A stretch of DNA of 64,000 nucleotides from Agromyces albus (GCF_004134825.1 NZ_SDPN01000005.1:62001-126000), one strand, 5' to 3'. Positions 53,668 through 62,953 are shown, counted from the first letter of the stretch. The notes: a model not told the origin generated them from the letters alone. Program-made: numbers and translations.

Positions 53668-53732
53668 GGCAGACCGGCACCTGAGCGTTTGGGATCGACG
53701 CTCGAAAAGCGCCCGCTCAGTGCCGGTCTGCC
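53668..53732. terminator. Large imperfect hairpin after the ABC exporter operon
   Basis: GGCAGACCGGCA (53668-53679) and CTGAGCG (53681-53687) pair with CGCTCAG (53714-53720) and TGCCGGTCTGCC (53721-53732), with a single bulged C and a 26-nt loop. It begins 30 bp after the ATPase stop. It may be a terminator or a repeat relic. The rest of the 300-bp gap 53639-53938 contains no gene that I can support. Confidence 0.6.
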
Positions 53733-53938
53733 ATGGGTCCCCCACGACCCACAACTGTTCTAACCCGTGGTTCGAGAGGGATGAAACCCCTTGACACGGG
53801 ATGCCGCGCATGCAGGCCGACCAGCTCCGGTGGACGGTGCCGTCGTCGATCAGCCGGAAGGCGAGGCGTCGGGCGCGAGCCGCGGACGAGTGACGCGCGC
53901 TAGGTTTGCCGGCATGGGCATACGGATGCATCAGCGAT

Positions 53939-54697
53939 ATGAACGGGGCTGATCCCGACCGGTGGTCGGGCGTCGCCGCGAACTGGGCCGAGCTCTGGGG
54001 CGGCTTCTCCGATCCGGCGCGGCGGGCGCTCGTCGAGCACGCCGACGTGGGCCCAGGCACGCGAGTGCTCGACGTCGGATGCGGCAGCGGCGAGTTCCTG
54101 GCCCTCCTCGCCGACCTCGGCGCCGAGGCGGTCGGGGTCGATCCCGCGCCGGGAATGGTCGCGGTGGCACGACGGTCGCTTCCGGACGCCGACATTCGCG
54201 AGGGTGACTTCAGTGCACTCCCCTGGCCCGACGGAACGTTCGACGTCGTCACCGCCGTGAACTCCCTGCAGTTCGCCGACGACATGGTCGCGGCGCTTCG
54301 CGAGGCGACGCGCGTGCTTCGGCCGGGTGGGCGCATCGGAATCGCCAACTGGGCGGAAGCCGCCCTGAACGACCTCGACACCATCGAGGACGCGGTGGCG
54401 CTCGCGGCAGGTGAGAAGCCGAGGCGGGGCGGCGACTACCGGCGGGCGGGCGGACTGCAGTCGCTCTTCGCGAGGGCCGGCCTCGAGGTCACCGCCGCGG
54501 GACTCGTCGAGACGCCCTGGCGGGCTGCCGACGAGGACACGCTCGTTCGCGGCGTGCTCCTCGGCGACGACGCGGCCAGGGTGGCAGCCGTTCGGGATGT
54601 CGTCGTCGAGGCGGCGCAGCCGTTCCGCACGGCCGACGGCGGCTACCTGCTGCGCAATGCGTTCCGCTATGCCGTCGGGCACGATCGCACGACGTGA
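53939..54697 (+). CDS. Class I SAM-dependent methyltransferase
   Basis: 252 residues from the ATG at 53939 (no clear ribosome site; a TTG 33 bp upstream is possible). Motif I is VLDVGCGSGEFLALL (about 43-57), the acidic motif II is AVGVDPAPGMV, then LPWPDGTFDVVTAVNSLQFA and VLRPGGRIGIANW. A Methyltransf_11-type enzyme; the acceptor is unknown. Its 3' end nearly meets the convergent cupin gene. Confidence 0.88.
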   Translation: MNGADPDRWSGVAANWAELWGGFSDPARRALVEHADVGPGTRVLDVGCGSGEFLALLADLGAEAVGVDPAPGMVAVARRSLPDADIREGDFSALPWPDGTFDVVTAVNSLQFADDMVAALREATRVLRPGGRIGIANWAEAALNDLDTIEDAVALAAGEKPRRGGDYRRAGGLQSLFARAGLEVTAAGLVETPWRAADEDTLVRGVLLGDDAARVAAVRDVVVEAAQPFRTADGGYLLRNAFRYAVGHDRTT

Positions 54698-54727
54698 GCA
54701 GGCGTGCGCCCGACGCTCGGCGAGCCG

Positions 54728-55066
54728 CTATGCGCCGGCGGGGCCGAGGGGCGACCCCGTGACGTCGCCGCCCGTGCGGAGCTCGACGAAGATCACATGC
54801 GTCGGGGTGTCACCGATGTTCTCGCCGAAGTGCTCCTGGGCCGGCACCCACGTCACCACGCCGGCAGGCAGCTCGACCTCTCGGGTCATGCTGCCCGACG
54901 TGAGCCGGCGGCGGAACGCACTGAGCGTGTACATGACGCTGTCGGGGTGCGCGTGAGGTGTGGTCGCATCGCCCGGCTGATCGGTGTACTCCAGCACACG
55001 CACCGACGCGTTCTCGAGGATGACCTTGTAGTGGTCGGGGTTGGTGGCTACGGGATCGAGGTCCAT
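54728..55066 (-). CDS. Small single-domain cupin protein
   Basis: 112 residues. Cupin motif 1 is spread over TTPHAHPDSVMYTLSAFRR (His pair), and motif 2 is FGENIGDTPTHVIFVELR (His). The start is the ATG at 55066, with only a weak ribosome site. Such small cupins often bind a metal and a sugar or organic acid. No partner is obvious in the 30 bp to the methyltransferase or in the divergent amidase. Confidence 0.75.
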   Translation of the reverse strand: MDLDPVATNPDHYKVILENASVRVLEYTDQPGDATTPHAHPDSVMYTLSAFRRRLTSGSMTREVELPAGVVTWVPAQEHFGENIGDTPTHVIFVELRTGGDVTGSPLGPAGA

Positions 55067-55138
55067 GCCACATGGTAGGCCGCGAGCACCCAGCCTCCGC
55101 CAAGGTTGGGCATAGCTTCGCTCCATAGTGTCGTATGG

Positions 55139-55864
55139 ATGTCCCCCTCGCACCGGCTCCCCGTCTCCCGACCGCGTCGAACCCGCCTCATCGTGATGTC
55201 TCTCGCCGGTGCCCTCGTGACCGGCGGCGTCGCGACCACCATCGCCGTCACCAGCGCCAACAGCGGCGACGAACCTGCAGCCGCGGGCGCCGGCGACACG
55301 ACAACCGTCGGGACCCGCCCGCAGCCGACCGAGCCCGAGGCCGCGGCGGCCGCGGCGCCTGCCGGCATTGCCTCCTCCCCCGCCGTGCAGGCGCAGCTCG
55401 ACTACGTGCGCGAGCACTGGGACGACACCGAGAGCGAGCAGTTCGGCGTGCTCGGCGACACCGATTGCGTGAACTTCGCGAGCCAGTCGCTGCTCGCCCG
55501 CGGCTGGCAGACCGACGACGAGTGGTGGTACTCCGACTCGGGCGACCCCTGGGCCCACTCCGACGCGTGGGTCAGTTCGACCGCGCTCATGGAGTACCTC
55601 GAGGAGCACCCCGAGCGCGCCACCGCGCTCACCGATGACGAGCGTGCGTCGGTGAAGGTCGGCGACCTCGTGCAGTTCGACTGGGACGACTCGGGCGACC
55701 GCGACCACACGGGCATCGTCACCTCGGTGACCACGAACGCCGACGGCACCACGACCGTGCTCTACGCGGGCCACACGGATGCCACGTGGGACCGCTCCGT
55801 CGACACCGCGATCACCGAGCTGCACCCGGGCGGCACCGCGTACTACTGGAGCATCCCCGAGTAG
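55139..55864 (+). CDS. Secreted amidase-domain (Amidase_6 type) protein
   Basis: About 241 residues from the ATG at 55139; a GTG 12 bp earlier is possible. A signal-like segment (LIVMSLAGALVTGGVATTIAV) is followed by an Ala/Pro/Thr-rich linker, then a papain-like domain with catalytic Cys in LGDTDCVNFASQSLLARGW and catalytic His in DRDHTGIVTSV. This is the putative amidase (NlpC/P60-related) pattern of cell-wall enzymes. It ends WSIPE. Peptidoglycan or another amide is the probable substrate. Confidence 0.82.
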   Translation: MSPSHRLPVSRPRRTRLIVMSLAGALVTGGVATTIAVTSANSGDEPAAAGAGDTTTVGTRPQPTEPEAAAAAAPAGIASSPAVQAQLDYVREHWDDTESEQFGVLGDTDCVNFASQSLLARGWQTDDEWWYSDSGDPWAHSDAWVSSTALMEYLEEHPERATALTDDERASVKVGDLVQFDWDDSGDRDHTGIVTSVTTNADGTTTVLYAGHTDATWDRSVDTAITELHPGGTAYYWSIPE

Positions 55865-55895
55865 CGCCGGCCACGCGGCATCCGCTCGACTGGTT

Positions 55896-56933
55896 CTACT
55901 GGTTCGAGAACGCGGCGTCGAACGACGCGCTCGGCAATGGCCACAGCTTCGAGCGGATGTAGCCCACCGCCTCGGCGGCGCCGTGCAGGCGGTCCATGCC
56001 GGCGTCCTCCCACTCGACCGAGATCGGGCCCTTGTAGCCGATCGACTCGAGGGCGCGGAACGCGTCCTCCCAGGGCACGTCGCCGTGCCCCGTCGAGACG
56101 AAATCCCAGCCGCGGCGCGGGTCGCCCCACGGCAGGTGCGAGCCGAGCACGCCGGCGCGGCCGTTGGCCGGACGCATCCGCGTGTCCTTGCAGTCCACGT
56201 GGTAGATGCGATCTTGGAAGTCGAGGATGAAGCCGACCGGGTCGATGTTCTGCCACATCATGTGGCTCGGGTCCCAGTTGAAGCCGAACGCCGGGCGGCG
56301 GCCGATCGCCTCGAGCGCGCGCACCGAGCTCCAGTAGTCGTACGCGATCTCGCTCGGATGCACCTCGTGCGCGAACCGCACGCCTTCGTCGTCGAACACG
56401 TCGAGGATCGGGTTCCAGCGGTTCGCGAAGTCCTCGAAGCCCTCGTCGATGACCGACGCCGGCACCGGCGGGAACATCGCGACGTACGGCCAGATCTTCG
56501 AGCCCGTGAAGCCCACGACGGTGTCGACGCCGAGCGCACGGGCCACGCGTGCGGCGCGCTTCATGTCGTCGGCGGCGCGCTGCCTGACACCTTCGGCATC
56601 GCCGTCGCCCCACGTGTAGGAGCGCAGGATGTCCCGGTGGCGGAAGTCGATCGGGTCGTCGCACACGGACTGCCCCGCGAGGTGATTCGAGATCGCGTAC
56701 ACCGACAAGCCATGTCGCTTCAGGATCTCGCGGCGCTCGTCGAGGTACCCGGGCTCCTCCTCGGCGAGCTTCAGGTCGAGGTGGTCGCCCGAGCACGCGA
56801 TCTCGAGGCCGTCGTAGCCCCAGCCCGCGGCGAGGCGCGCAACCTCCTCGAACGGCAGGTCGGCCCACTGGCCCGTGAAGAGCGTGACGGGGTGGGTGGC
56901 GGCGGGGGTGGCGGGCGCTGCGGCATCCGTCAT
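55896..56933 (-). CDS. TIM-barrel sugar phosphate isomerase/epimerase family protein
   Basis: 345 residues (ATG at 56933, AAAGGGAA site). AP_endonuc_2-type barrel with metal-ligand residues in GYDGLEIACSGDHLDL, VRFAHEVHPSEIAYD (Glu/His), FGFNWDPSHMMWQNIDP (Asp/His), YHVDCKDTRM and ISVEWEDAGMDR (Glu). Paired, overlapping, with another barrel gene. Such enzymes commonly work with Gfo/Idh/MocA dehydrogenases on keto-sugars or inositols; the dehydrogenase of this locus is at the window's edge. Confidence 0.88.
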   Translation of the reverse strand: MTDAAAPATPAATHPVTLFTGQWADLPFEEVARLAAGWGYDGLEIACSGDHLDLKLAEEEPGYLDERREILKRHGLSVYAISNHLAGQSVCDDPIDFRHRDILRSYTWGDGDAEGVRQRAADDMKRAARVARALGVDTVVGFTGSKIWPYVAMFPPVPASVIDEGFEDFANRWNPILDVFDDEGVRFAHEVHPSEIAYDYWSSVRALEAIGRRPAFGFNWDPSHMMWQNIDPVGFILDFQDRIYHVDCKDTRMRPANGRAGVLGSHLPWGDPRRGWDFVSTGHGDVPWEDAFRALESIGYKGPISVEWEDAGMDRLHGAAEAVGYIRSKLWPLPSASFDAAFSNQ

Positions 56934-57799
56934 GGTCGTTCCCTTTCGTCTTGCAGAGCGGAGAGATAGCGGATGCTGCGCTCCGCGAGCTCGTCTTGGC
57001 TCGGTGCGAGCGGTCGCCACACCGAGGCGGCCACCGCGATGGTGTCGTTGTCGCCGGTGAAGCTCTCGAGGCCGAGCGGACCGGGGTAGCCGGCGTCGTC
57101 GAGCGCGTCGAGGAAGGCCGGCCAGTCGGTGTGGTCGTCGCCGACGGCGCCGCGGTCGTTGCCGCACACCTGCACGTGCGCGAGGTGCTCGCCGGCCGCC
57201 CGGATGGCGTCGCCGACGTGCTTCTCCTCGATGTTCAAGTGGTAGCTGTCGAGCGCGAGGCCGAGGCCGGGTCCGAGCATCGGGCCGAGCGCCTCGAGGG
57301 CCTGCTCGACGGTGTTCACGAGGCTCGTCTCGTAGCGATTGAGCGGTTCGACGGCGAGACGGATGCCGCTGCGCTCCGCCGCGCGCACGACCGGGCCGAG
57401 GCTGCCGACGAGTTCCCGGTAGCGCGACTCGCGCTCCTCGGCATCCATGCGCCAGGTGCGGCCGGTCGCGGCCGTGAACGGACCGGCGACGACGCGCGAC
57501 CCCAGCCGCTCGGCGACGGCGATGCAGTGCACGAGGTAGTTCTGCGTCGCGACGACCTCCGAGCCGGGCGCGGCGACGAGGTTGCGGCCGGGCGCCATCG
57601 CTCCGATGACGATGGGCTGCAAGCGGTGCTCGGCGAGCACGTCGGCCGCGACATCCGGTGACCAATCCCCTGGCTGCTCCACCGGGAGCTCGAGGGCGCC
57701 GAACCCCATCGACTTGGCCTTCGCCGCGATCTCCACGAGCGAGTCGTCGTCGAGCGGCGAGGTCCAGACCCACGTGTTGACGCCGATGGTGCGGCGCAT
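56930..57799 (-). CDS. TIM-barrel sugar isomerase/epimerase family protein (tagatose-3-epimerase-like)
   Basis: 289 residues from the ATG at 57799 (CGAGGAGG site). IGVNTWVWTSPLDDDSLVE at the start, GFGALELPVEQPGDW, and metal ligands in LAVEPLNRYETSLVNT (Glu), LALDSYHLNIEE (Asp/His), LAHVQVCGNDRG (His) and PLGLESF (Glu), the D-psicose/tagatose 3-epimerase pattern. It overlaps the next barrel gene by 4 bp and is the first of the two-gene unit, with unusual repeats upstream. Confidence 0.88.
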   Translation of the reverse strand: MRRTIGVNTWVWTSPLDDDSLVEIAAKAKSMGFGALELPVEQPGDWSPDVAADVLAEHRLQPIVIGAMAPGRNLVAAPGSEVVATQNYLVHCIAVAERLGSRVVAGPFTAATGRTWRMDAEERESRYRELVGSLGPVVRAAERSGIRLAVEPLNRYETSLVNTVEQALEALGPMLGPGLGLALDSYHLNIEEKHVGDAIRAAGEHLAHVQVCGNDRGAVGDDHTDWPAFLDALDDAGYPGPLGLESFTGDNDTIAVAASVWRPLAPSQDELAERSIRYLSALQDERERP

Positions 57800-57823
57800 G
57801 CTGCCTCCTCGTCCCAGTTCCTC

Positions 57824-57957
57824 TTCAGAATTCAGGAGTCCCATGCTCATCATTCAGGAACACACGGCGTGCCGCGGCCGGTGGCGGGGTGATTCCTGCC
57901 ATTCCGCGCCGCGACACGCCTCCCGGTTCCTGAATTCTGAACCCGGTGTTCCTGAAT
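57824..57957. promoter_or_regulatory. Two interleaved inverted-repeat pairs upstream of the epimerase unit
   Basis: TTCAGAATTCAGGA (57824-57837) recurs inverted at 57928-57941, and ATTCAGGAACAC (57852-57863) recurs inverted at 57946-57957. The order is A, B, A', B'. All carry the half-site TTCAGGA. They lie between the binding-protein stop (57980) and the epimerase start (57799), a suitable place for a repressor that loops DNA. Confidence 0.6.
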
Positions 57958-57979
57958 TGTGGTGGTGGTGAGGGGTCGG

Positions 57980-59185
57980 TTACGGGATGATGCGGTCCTG
58001 CCAGACCTGCGGGTAGCCCGGAAGGTCCTCGCCGCCGAACTTCGCGTAGTGCCCGTCGGGCATGCCGTCGTTTGCCTCGAGGTACTGGTCGACCTCTCCA
58101 GCGGTGATCGGGCTCTGCGGAAGCACCCATTCCTTCGGGATCTCCTCACCGGCGAAGATCTTCTGCGCCGCGAGGAGCGGCGTGCGCCACTGGAAGTTGG
58201 AGTACACCGGCGCGAGGCCCGTGAGTCCCGTGTCCTTCCACTTGCGGAGGAAGCTCATCTCGTCTTCGCCCGTCATGACGGGGTAGTCGACGCCGGCGTC
58301 CTCGAACGCCTCGATGGCCGCGACGGCGCCGTCACCGGCATCCATCCACACGCCGTGCACGTCGCCCTTGGCGAGCTCGTCGGAGATGATCTTCTTGATC
58401 TCGGTGGGGTCGGCTCCCGTGAAGTAGTCGACCGCCTCGATGCCGGCCTCGTCGAACAGCTTCTCGGCGGCAGCCCAGCGCTGCTCGAGCACGTCGACAC
58501 CCGGGAGGATGCGGAGCGCCACGACCTTGTCGCCCTCTTCGAGCTCGTCGATGAGGAACTCAGCCGTGTCGATGCCCCACGCGAACCCGCCGATGGGGTG
58601 GATGAACGTGACGGGGCAATCGGTCTGAACGCCGCGGTCGAACACGACGACCGGCTTGCCGGTGTCGCACGCCCGCTCGACGGCCGGGGTCATCGCCGCG
58701 GTGGAGTTCGGCGAGATGATGAAGATGTCGCAGTTGCCCTCATTGATGAAGTAGTCGATGTCGGCGATCTGCGTGTCGTCGGAGTCCTGCGCGTCGCGGG
58801 TCTCCATCTCGGAGATGACGCCGGCCTCCTGCAGCACCTGCAGCTGCTGGTTCATCGTGATCCAGCCCGTCTGGCGCCACGGGTTCGAGATCGAGGCGTT
58901 CGCGAAGCACGCCTTCTTCGCCCCTTCACTCGCGAATGCCGCCGTGTCGACCATCTCGGCGTTGATGTACTGCAGCCACGGCTGGTCTTCAGGACCCTCG
59001 GGCGCGACACCCCGCTCTGCGTCTTGCTTGTCGAAGAGCTCCTGGTCGAACCACTCGACCTCTTCCGCTGCCGGCTCCGTCTCGTCCGTGGGTGAGCCCA
59101 CGTTCGGATCGGTGGTACAACCGGCGAGTGTCATCAGCGCGAGAACGCCGACCGTGGCGGATGCCACTGTGAACCTGCGTCGCAT
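57980..59185 (-). CDS. CUT2-type sugar-binding lipoprotein
   Basis: 401 residues from the ATG at 59185 (GGGAGG site, 6-bp spacing). Lipobox LAGC (Cys about 22), acidic linker, then the sugar-binding domain with ASISNPWRQTGWITMNQQLQ and SPNSTAAMTPAVERACDTGK. It is last in the five-gene unit (dehydrogenase, ATPase, two permeases, binding protein); its start overlaps the permease stop by 1 bp (TGATG). A rare order: here the binding protein comes last. Confidence 0.88.
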   Translation of the reverse strand: MRRRFTVASATVGVLALMTLAGCTTDPNVGSPTDETEPAAEEVEWFDQELFDKQDAERGVAPEGPEDQPWLQYINAEMVDTAAFASEGAKKACFANASISNPWRQTGWITMNQQLQVLQEAGVISEMETRDAQDSDDTQIADIDYFINEGNCDIFIISPNSTAAMTPAVERACDTGKPVVVFDRGVQTDCPVTFIHPIGGFAWGIDTAEFLIDELEEGDKVVALRILPGVDVLEQRWAAAEKLFDEAGIEAVDYFTGADPTEIKKIISDELAKGDVHGVWMDAGDGAVAAIEAFEDAGVDYPVMTGEDEMSFLRKWKDTGLTGLAPVYSNFQWRTPLLAAQKIFAGEEIPKEWVLPQSPITAGEVDQYLEANDGMPDGHYAKFGGEDLPGYPQVWQDRIIP

Positions 59186-60312
59186 CACGAACCTCCCTTG
59201 GTTTCGTTGTCAGCCCTCGACGTCGAGGGAATGGGTGCAGGACGAGCAGGGTCCTCGGAGGGATCCGGCTCCTTCGCCTCTGGTGCCGGCGAAGTCTCGA
59301 GGGCGCGGCCACGACGGCGCGCGCGGATGGTGGTCGCGGCATAGGCGACGGCGAGGATGATGATGGCGCCCTGCACCGCCTCGCGGTAGGTCGAGGGCAC
59401 GCCGGCGAAGTTCAGCAGGGTGAAGAGCGCCTCGAGCGCGAACGCCCCGGCCGCCGCGGCGACGACCCAGCCGCGCCCTCCGCCGAGCACCACGCCGCCG
59501 AGCACGACCGCGGTGATCGCGGTGAACTCGTAGCCGCGGCCCACGCTCGGGTGCACGCCCGCGTACCCGACGAGGAGCACACCGGCGACAGTCGCCGAGA
59601 GCGACGAGAGCACGAAGGTCGAGGTCTTCACCCACCAGGTGCGGGTGCCCGAGTAGTGCGCGGTGGTGGGGTTGTCGCCGAGCGCCTTGATGCTGCGGCC
59701 GAAGGGGCGTCGGGCGAACCAGATCGCGATGACGAGCAGCACGACGAGGATCACGACCGACCACGGCAGCACCCCGATGACCGGGAGGTCGCGGATGCCG
59801 CCGCGACCGATCTGCCGGAACCCGTCGGCCGGGTTGCCGGTGGCTGCGCCGCCCGTCCAGTAGAGCGTCGCCCCGAGCAGGGCGAGCATCATGCCGAGCG
59901 TCGCGATGAAGCTCGGCACCTTGAGGAACGACACGATGAGGCCGTTGACGAGCCCGATGAACGCGCCGAACGCGAGCATGAAGAGCAGCACCGGGATCGA
60001 CTTCGACTCGTCCTGCCCGATGAGGTTGCCGGCGATCACGACTTGCGCGGTGACGACCGAGCCCATCGAGAGGTCGAACTCGCCGCCGACGATCACGAAG
60101 TACTGGCCGATCGCCACGATCGCCACCGGCGCGACCCGCTGCACGAATCGCACGAACTGCGAGGGCTCGGCGAACGACGGATTCAGCACGGTGATCGCGA
60201 TGAGCAGCACGATGAGCAGGAGGAAGACGGCGCCGCGCGGGCTGATGAGCGTGCGACCGAATCCCGCGAGGCGGTGGCCGAGGTGCTGGGAATCGGATGT
60301 CACGGCGCTCAT
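59185..60312 (-). CDS. CUT2 sugar ABC transporter permease (second of pair)
   Basis: 375 residues. CUT2 hallmark VGGEFDLSMGSVVTAQVV (about 73-90) and coupling region GDNPTTAHYSGTRTWWVK. The C-terminal tail (about 40 residues, Pro/Glu-rich) is unusually long and soluble. Its ATG overlaps the preceding permease stop by 4 bp (60309-60312). Confidence 0.87.
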   Translation of the reverse strand: MSAVTSDSQHLGHRLAGFGRTLISPRGAVFLLLIVLLIAITVLNPSFAEPSQFVRFVQRVAPVAIVAIGQYFVIVGGEFDLSMGSVVTAQVVIAGNLIGQDESKSIPVLLFMLAFGAFIGLVNGLIVSFLKVPSFIATLGMMLALLGATLYWTGGAATGNPADGFRQIGRGGIRDLPVIGVLPWSVVILVVLLVIAIWFARRPFGRSIKALGDNPTTAHYSGTRTWWVKTSTFVLSSLSATVAGVLLVGYAGVHPSVGRGYEFTAITAVVLGGVVLGGGRGWVVAAAAGAFALEALFTLLNFAGVPSTYREAVQGAIIILAVAYAATTIRARRRGRALETSPAPEAKEPDPSEDPARPAPIPSTSRADNETKGGS

Positions 60313-61442
60313 GCCCCGGCCTCCTTCTGGGGGTCCTCTACCGGCGAGTCGCTGTGGGCGACGCCGGCGTTGTCGAGCGAGTCGGGCCCGATGCGCTCGG
60401 ATGCGCCGCCCGCGCCGTCCGGCGTCGGCGACCCCGCGGTGAAGCGCGGTCGGCGCCGTTCGGTGACCCGCGCGGTGTAGACGGCCACTGCGGCGACGAT
60501 GACGATGCCGCGCACGACGTCTTTCAGGAACGGGTTGACCTGCATCACGCTCATGACGTTGTCGACGACGGCGAAGATCGCGACGCCGCCGATCGTGCCC
60601 CAGATCGAGCCGCGGCCACCGAGCAGCAGGGTGCCGCCGAGCACGACGGCGGCGATCGAGAGCAGGTCGTACCCGCCCTGGCTGCCGACCGTGGGGCTGC
60701 CGACGCCGAGGCGGCTCGCGAGCAGGAGGCCCGCGAGGGCCGCGGTCATCGAGCACAGCAGGTGAGCGATGATGACCGGCCGCGCCGTGCGGATGCCCGA
60801 CAGCCGGGCCACCTGCTCGTTGCCGCCGACGGCGAACATGTGGTTGCCGGTGCGAGTTCGAGCGAGGAAGAGCGCGCCGAGCACCGCCACGCCGAGCATG
60901 ATGAGCGTCGAGACCGGCACCGGACCGACGCCCGTCGCCCCGATGAGCTGGAACTCCCACGGCACGCTGCCGCTCGTGCCCTTGTAGTTCGTGTCGAGGT
61001 AGCCCTTGATGATGAGGCCCGTGCCGAGGGTCGCGATGAAGCCGTTCACCTTGAGCTTCGTCACGATGAGGCCGTTGGCCGTGCCGATGAGCGCGGCCAC
61101 GACGAGCACCGTGAGCACCGCGGCGGGGATGTTGCCCGGGTTGCCGGCCATCATGTCGGCCGCGATGAGGCTCGAGAGGCTCACGACGTAGGGCACCGAC
61201 AGGTCGAGCGAGGCGCACAGGATCACGAGGGTCTGCCCGATGGCCACGAAGCCGAGCACGCTCATGCCCGTGAGGATGTCGCGGATGTTGCCTGCGCTGA
61301 AGAAGTTGCGGCCGACGCTCGCGACGAGCACCGAGCCGATGATGATGACGCCCACGAGCGCGATGCCGACGATGAGGCTCGCGTCGAGGCGACGGCGGCG
61401 CGGCCGGCGCACGGGGGCCGGGGCTTCGGTGAGGGTGCTCAT
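60309..61442 (-). CDS. CUT2 sugar ABC transporter permease (first of pair)
   Basis: 377 residues. Hallmark LCASLDLSVPYVVSLSSLI (the usual Gly-Gly-Ile is Ala-Ser-Leu), plus GGNEQVARLSGIRTARP and a C-terminal soluble tail of about 45 residues (PDGAGGASERIG). It overlaps the ATPase gene upstream and the second permease downstream, each by ATGA, so the two channel subunits are strictly co-translated. Confidence 0.87.
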   Translation of the reverse strand: MSTLTEAPAPVRRPRRRRLDASLIVGIALVGVIIIGSVLVASVGRNFFSAGNIRDILTGMSVLGFVAIGQTLVILCASLDLSVPYVVSLSSLIAADMMAGNPGNIPAAVLTVLVVAALIGTANGLIVTKLKVNGFIATLGTGLIIKGYLDTNYKGTSGSVPWEFQLIGATGVGPVPVSTLIMLGVAVLGALFLARTRTGNHMFAVGGNEQVARLSGIRTARPVIIAHLLCSMTAALAGLLLASRLGVGSPTVGSQGGYDLLSIAAVVLGGTLLLGGRGSIWGTIGGVAIFAVVDNVMSVMQVNPFLKDVVRGIVIVAAVAVYTARVTERRRPRFTAGSPTPDGAGGASERIGPDSLDNAGVAHSDSPVEDPQKEAGA

Positions 61443-62953
61443 GGTTGCGCCCCCGTCTCGAGCTTGAGCGTGCCGGTCGCGGCGGCGAGGATCGTCGCCT
61501 CGTCCGACCGTGCCGGCAGTTCGGCGGAGGCCCGGCCGTCGTGCATCACGATGATGCGGTCGGACATGCCGATGACCTCGGGCAGTTCCGAGGAGATCAT
61601 GAGGATGGCGACCCCTTCTTTCGCGAGCCGGCGCATGAGGTGGTACACGGCGACCTTCGCGCCGACGTCGATGCCGCGAGTGGGCTCGTCGAGCAGCACG
61701 ACGCTCGGTTTCGTGGCGAGCCACTTCGCGAGCACGACCTTCTGCTGGTTGCCGCCCGAGAGGTATTGCACCTCCTGGTCGACTCCGCGCGAGACGACTT
61801 CGAGCGACGAGAGCACTCCCGGCAGTTCGCGCCTCGCCTCGGTCGTGCGGCGTGCGAAGACGGATCGGATCACGAGCAGGGCGTTGTCGGCGATGGACTG
61901 GTTGAGCGCGAGTCCCTGGGCCTTGCGGTCTTCGGTGATGAGGGCGATGCCCGAGCGCACGGCCTGGCGCGCCGAGGTGACGTGGATCGGCCGGCCGTCG
62001 AGCTGCATCTCGCCGCGAGTGAAGGGCGTGATGCCGAAGACGCCCTCGACGAGCTCGGTGCGGCCCGAGCCCTGCAGTCCCGCGACGCCGACGATCTCGC
62101 CGGCGCGGAGCTCGAGGTCGACCCCCTCGACGTAGTCGTTGCCGACCCCCGTGAGCTGGAGGCGGGGCTCACCGAGCACCGTGCCGGGTTCGGCGTCGGG
62201 GAAATAGGCGGAGATCGGGCGGCCGACCATGCGCCGCACGAGCTCGTCGGTGTTGAGCTCCGACGCGGGACCGGTCGAGACGAGCGCGCCGTCCTTCAGC
62301 ACGGTGATGGTGTCGCAGAGGTCGAAGATCTCCTTGAGCCGATGCGAGACGTAGAGGATGGCCACGCCCCGAGCCGCGAGGCGGCGCACGATCGCGTAGA
62401 GCAGCTCCACCTCGTGACCGGCGAGCGCAGCCGTCGGCTCGTCCATCTGGATGACGCGGGCGTCGGTCGAGAGCGCCTTCACGATCTCGACGATCTGCTG
62501 CTCGGCGACGGTGAGGGTTCGCACCGGGGCATCCGCGTCGATCGTGTCGATGCCGAGCTCGTCGAGCAGCGCTCGCGTCTCACGCTGCATCGCCGCCCGG
62601 TCGACGAGACCGCGGCGTTTCGGCTCGCGGCCGAGGAACACATTCTGGGCGACGGTGCGCTCGGGCAGCAGGTTGAACTCCTGGAACACCGTGGCGAGGC
62701 CGGCGTGCGCGGCTTGCACCGGGTGGGTGAAGTCGACCTTCTCGCCGCCGAGCGTGATCGTGCCGGCGTCGCGCTCGTAGACGCCCGCGAGGAGCTTCAT
62801 GAACGTCGACTTGCCCGCGCCGTTCTCGCCGACGAGGCCGTGCACCTCGCCCGGTGCGAGTGTGAGGCCGACACCGCGCAGCACCTGCACTCCGAAGAAC
62901 GACTTCTCGAGGCCCTTGGCCACGAGCACCGGTGTCGCGTCGGTGTCGTTCAT
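61439..62953 (-). CDS. CUT2 sugar ABC transporter ATP-binding protein (two cassettes)
   Basis: 504 residues. Cassette 1: Walker [10 protein letters not shown], signature region LTVAEQQIVEIVKAL, Walker B VIQMDEPTAAL. Cassette 2: GLQGSGRTELVEG, signature [17 protein letters not shown], Walker [17 protein letters not shown]. RbsA/XylG-like. Its ATG overlaps the dehydrogenase stop by 4 bp (62950-62953). Confidence 0.92.
   Translation of the reverse strand: MNDTDATPVLVAKGLEKSFFGVQVLRGVGLTLAPGEVHGLVGENGAGKSTFMKLLAGVYERDAGTITLGGEKVDFTHPVQAAHAGLATVFQEFNLLPERTVAQNVFLGREPKRRGLVDRAAMQRETRALLDELGIDTIDADAPVRTLTVAEQQIVEIVKALSTDARVIQMDEPTAALAGHEVELLYAIVRRLAARGVAILYVSHRLKEIFDLCDTITVLKDGALVSTGPASELNTDELVRRMVGRPISAYFPDAEPGTVLGEPRLQLTGVGNDYVEGVDLELRAGEIVGVAGLQGSGRTELVEGVFGITPFTRGEMQLDGRPIHVTSARQAVRSGIALITEDRKAQGLALNQSIADNALLVIRSVFARRTTEARRELPGVLSSLEVVSRGVDQEVQYLSGGNQQKVVLAKWLATKPSVVLLDEPTRGIDVGAKVAVYHLMRRLAKEGVAILMISSELPEVIGMSDRIIVMHDGRASAELPARSDEATILAAATGTLKLETGAQP

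Noticed and set aside
53639-53938. A possible tRNA or other RNA gene in the 300-bp gap
   Set aside because: No cloverleaf, CCA end or T-loop consensus is visible; the structure is a single long hairpin.
59185-61218. Apparent 677-codon protein covering two permeases
   Set aside because: The N-terminal 300 codons are an out-of-frame reading of the first permease; two separate genes with a 4-bp overlap explain the region.
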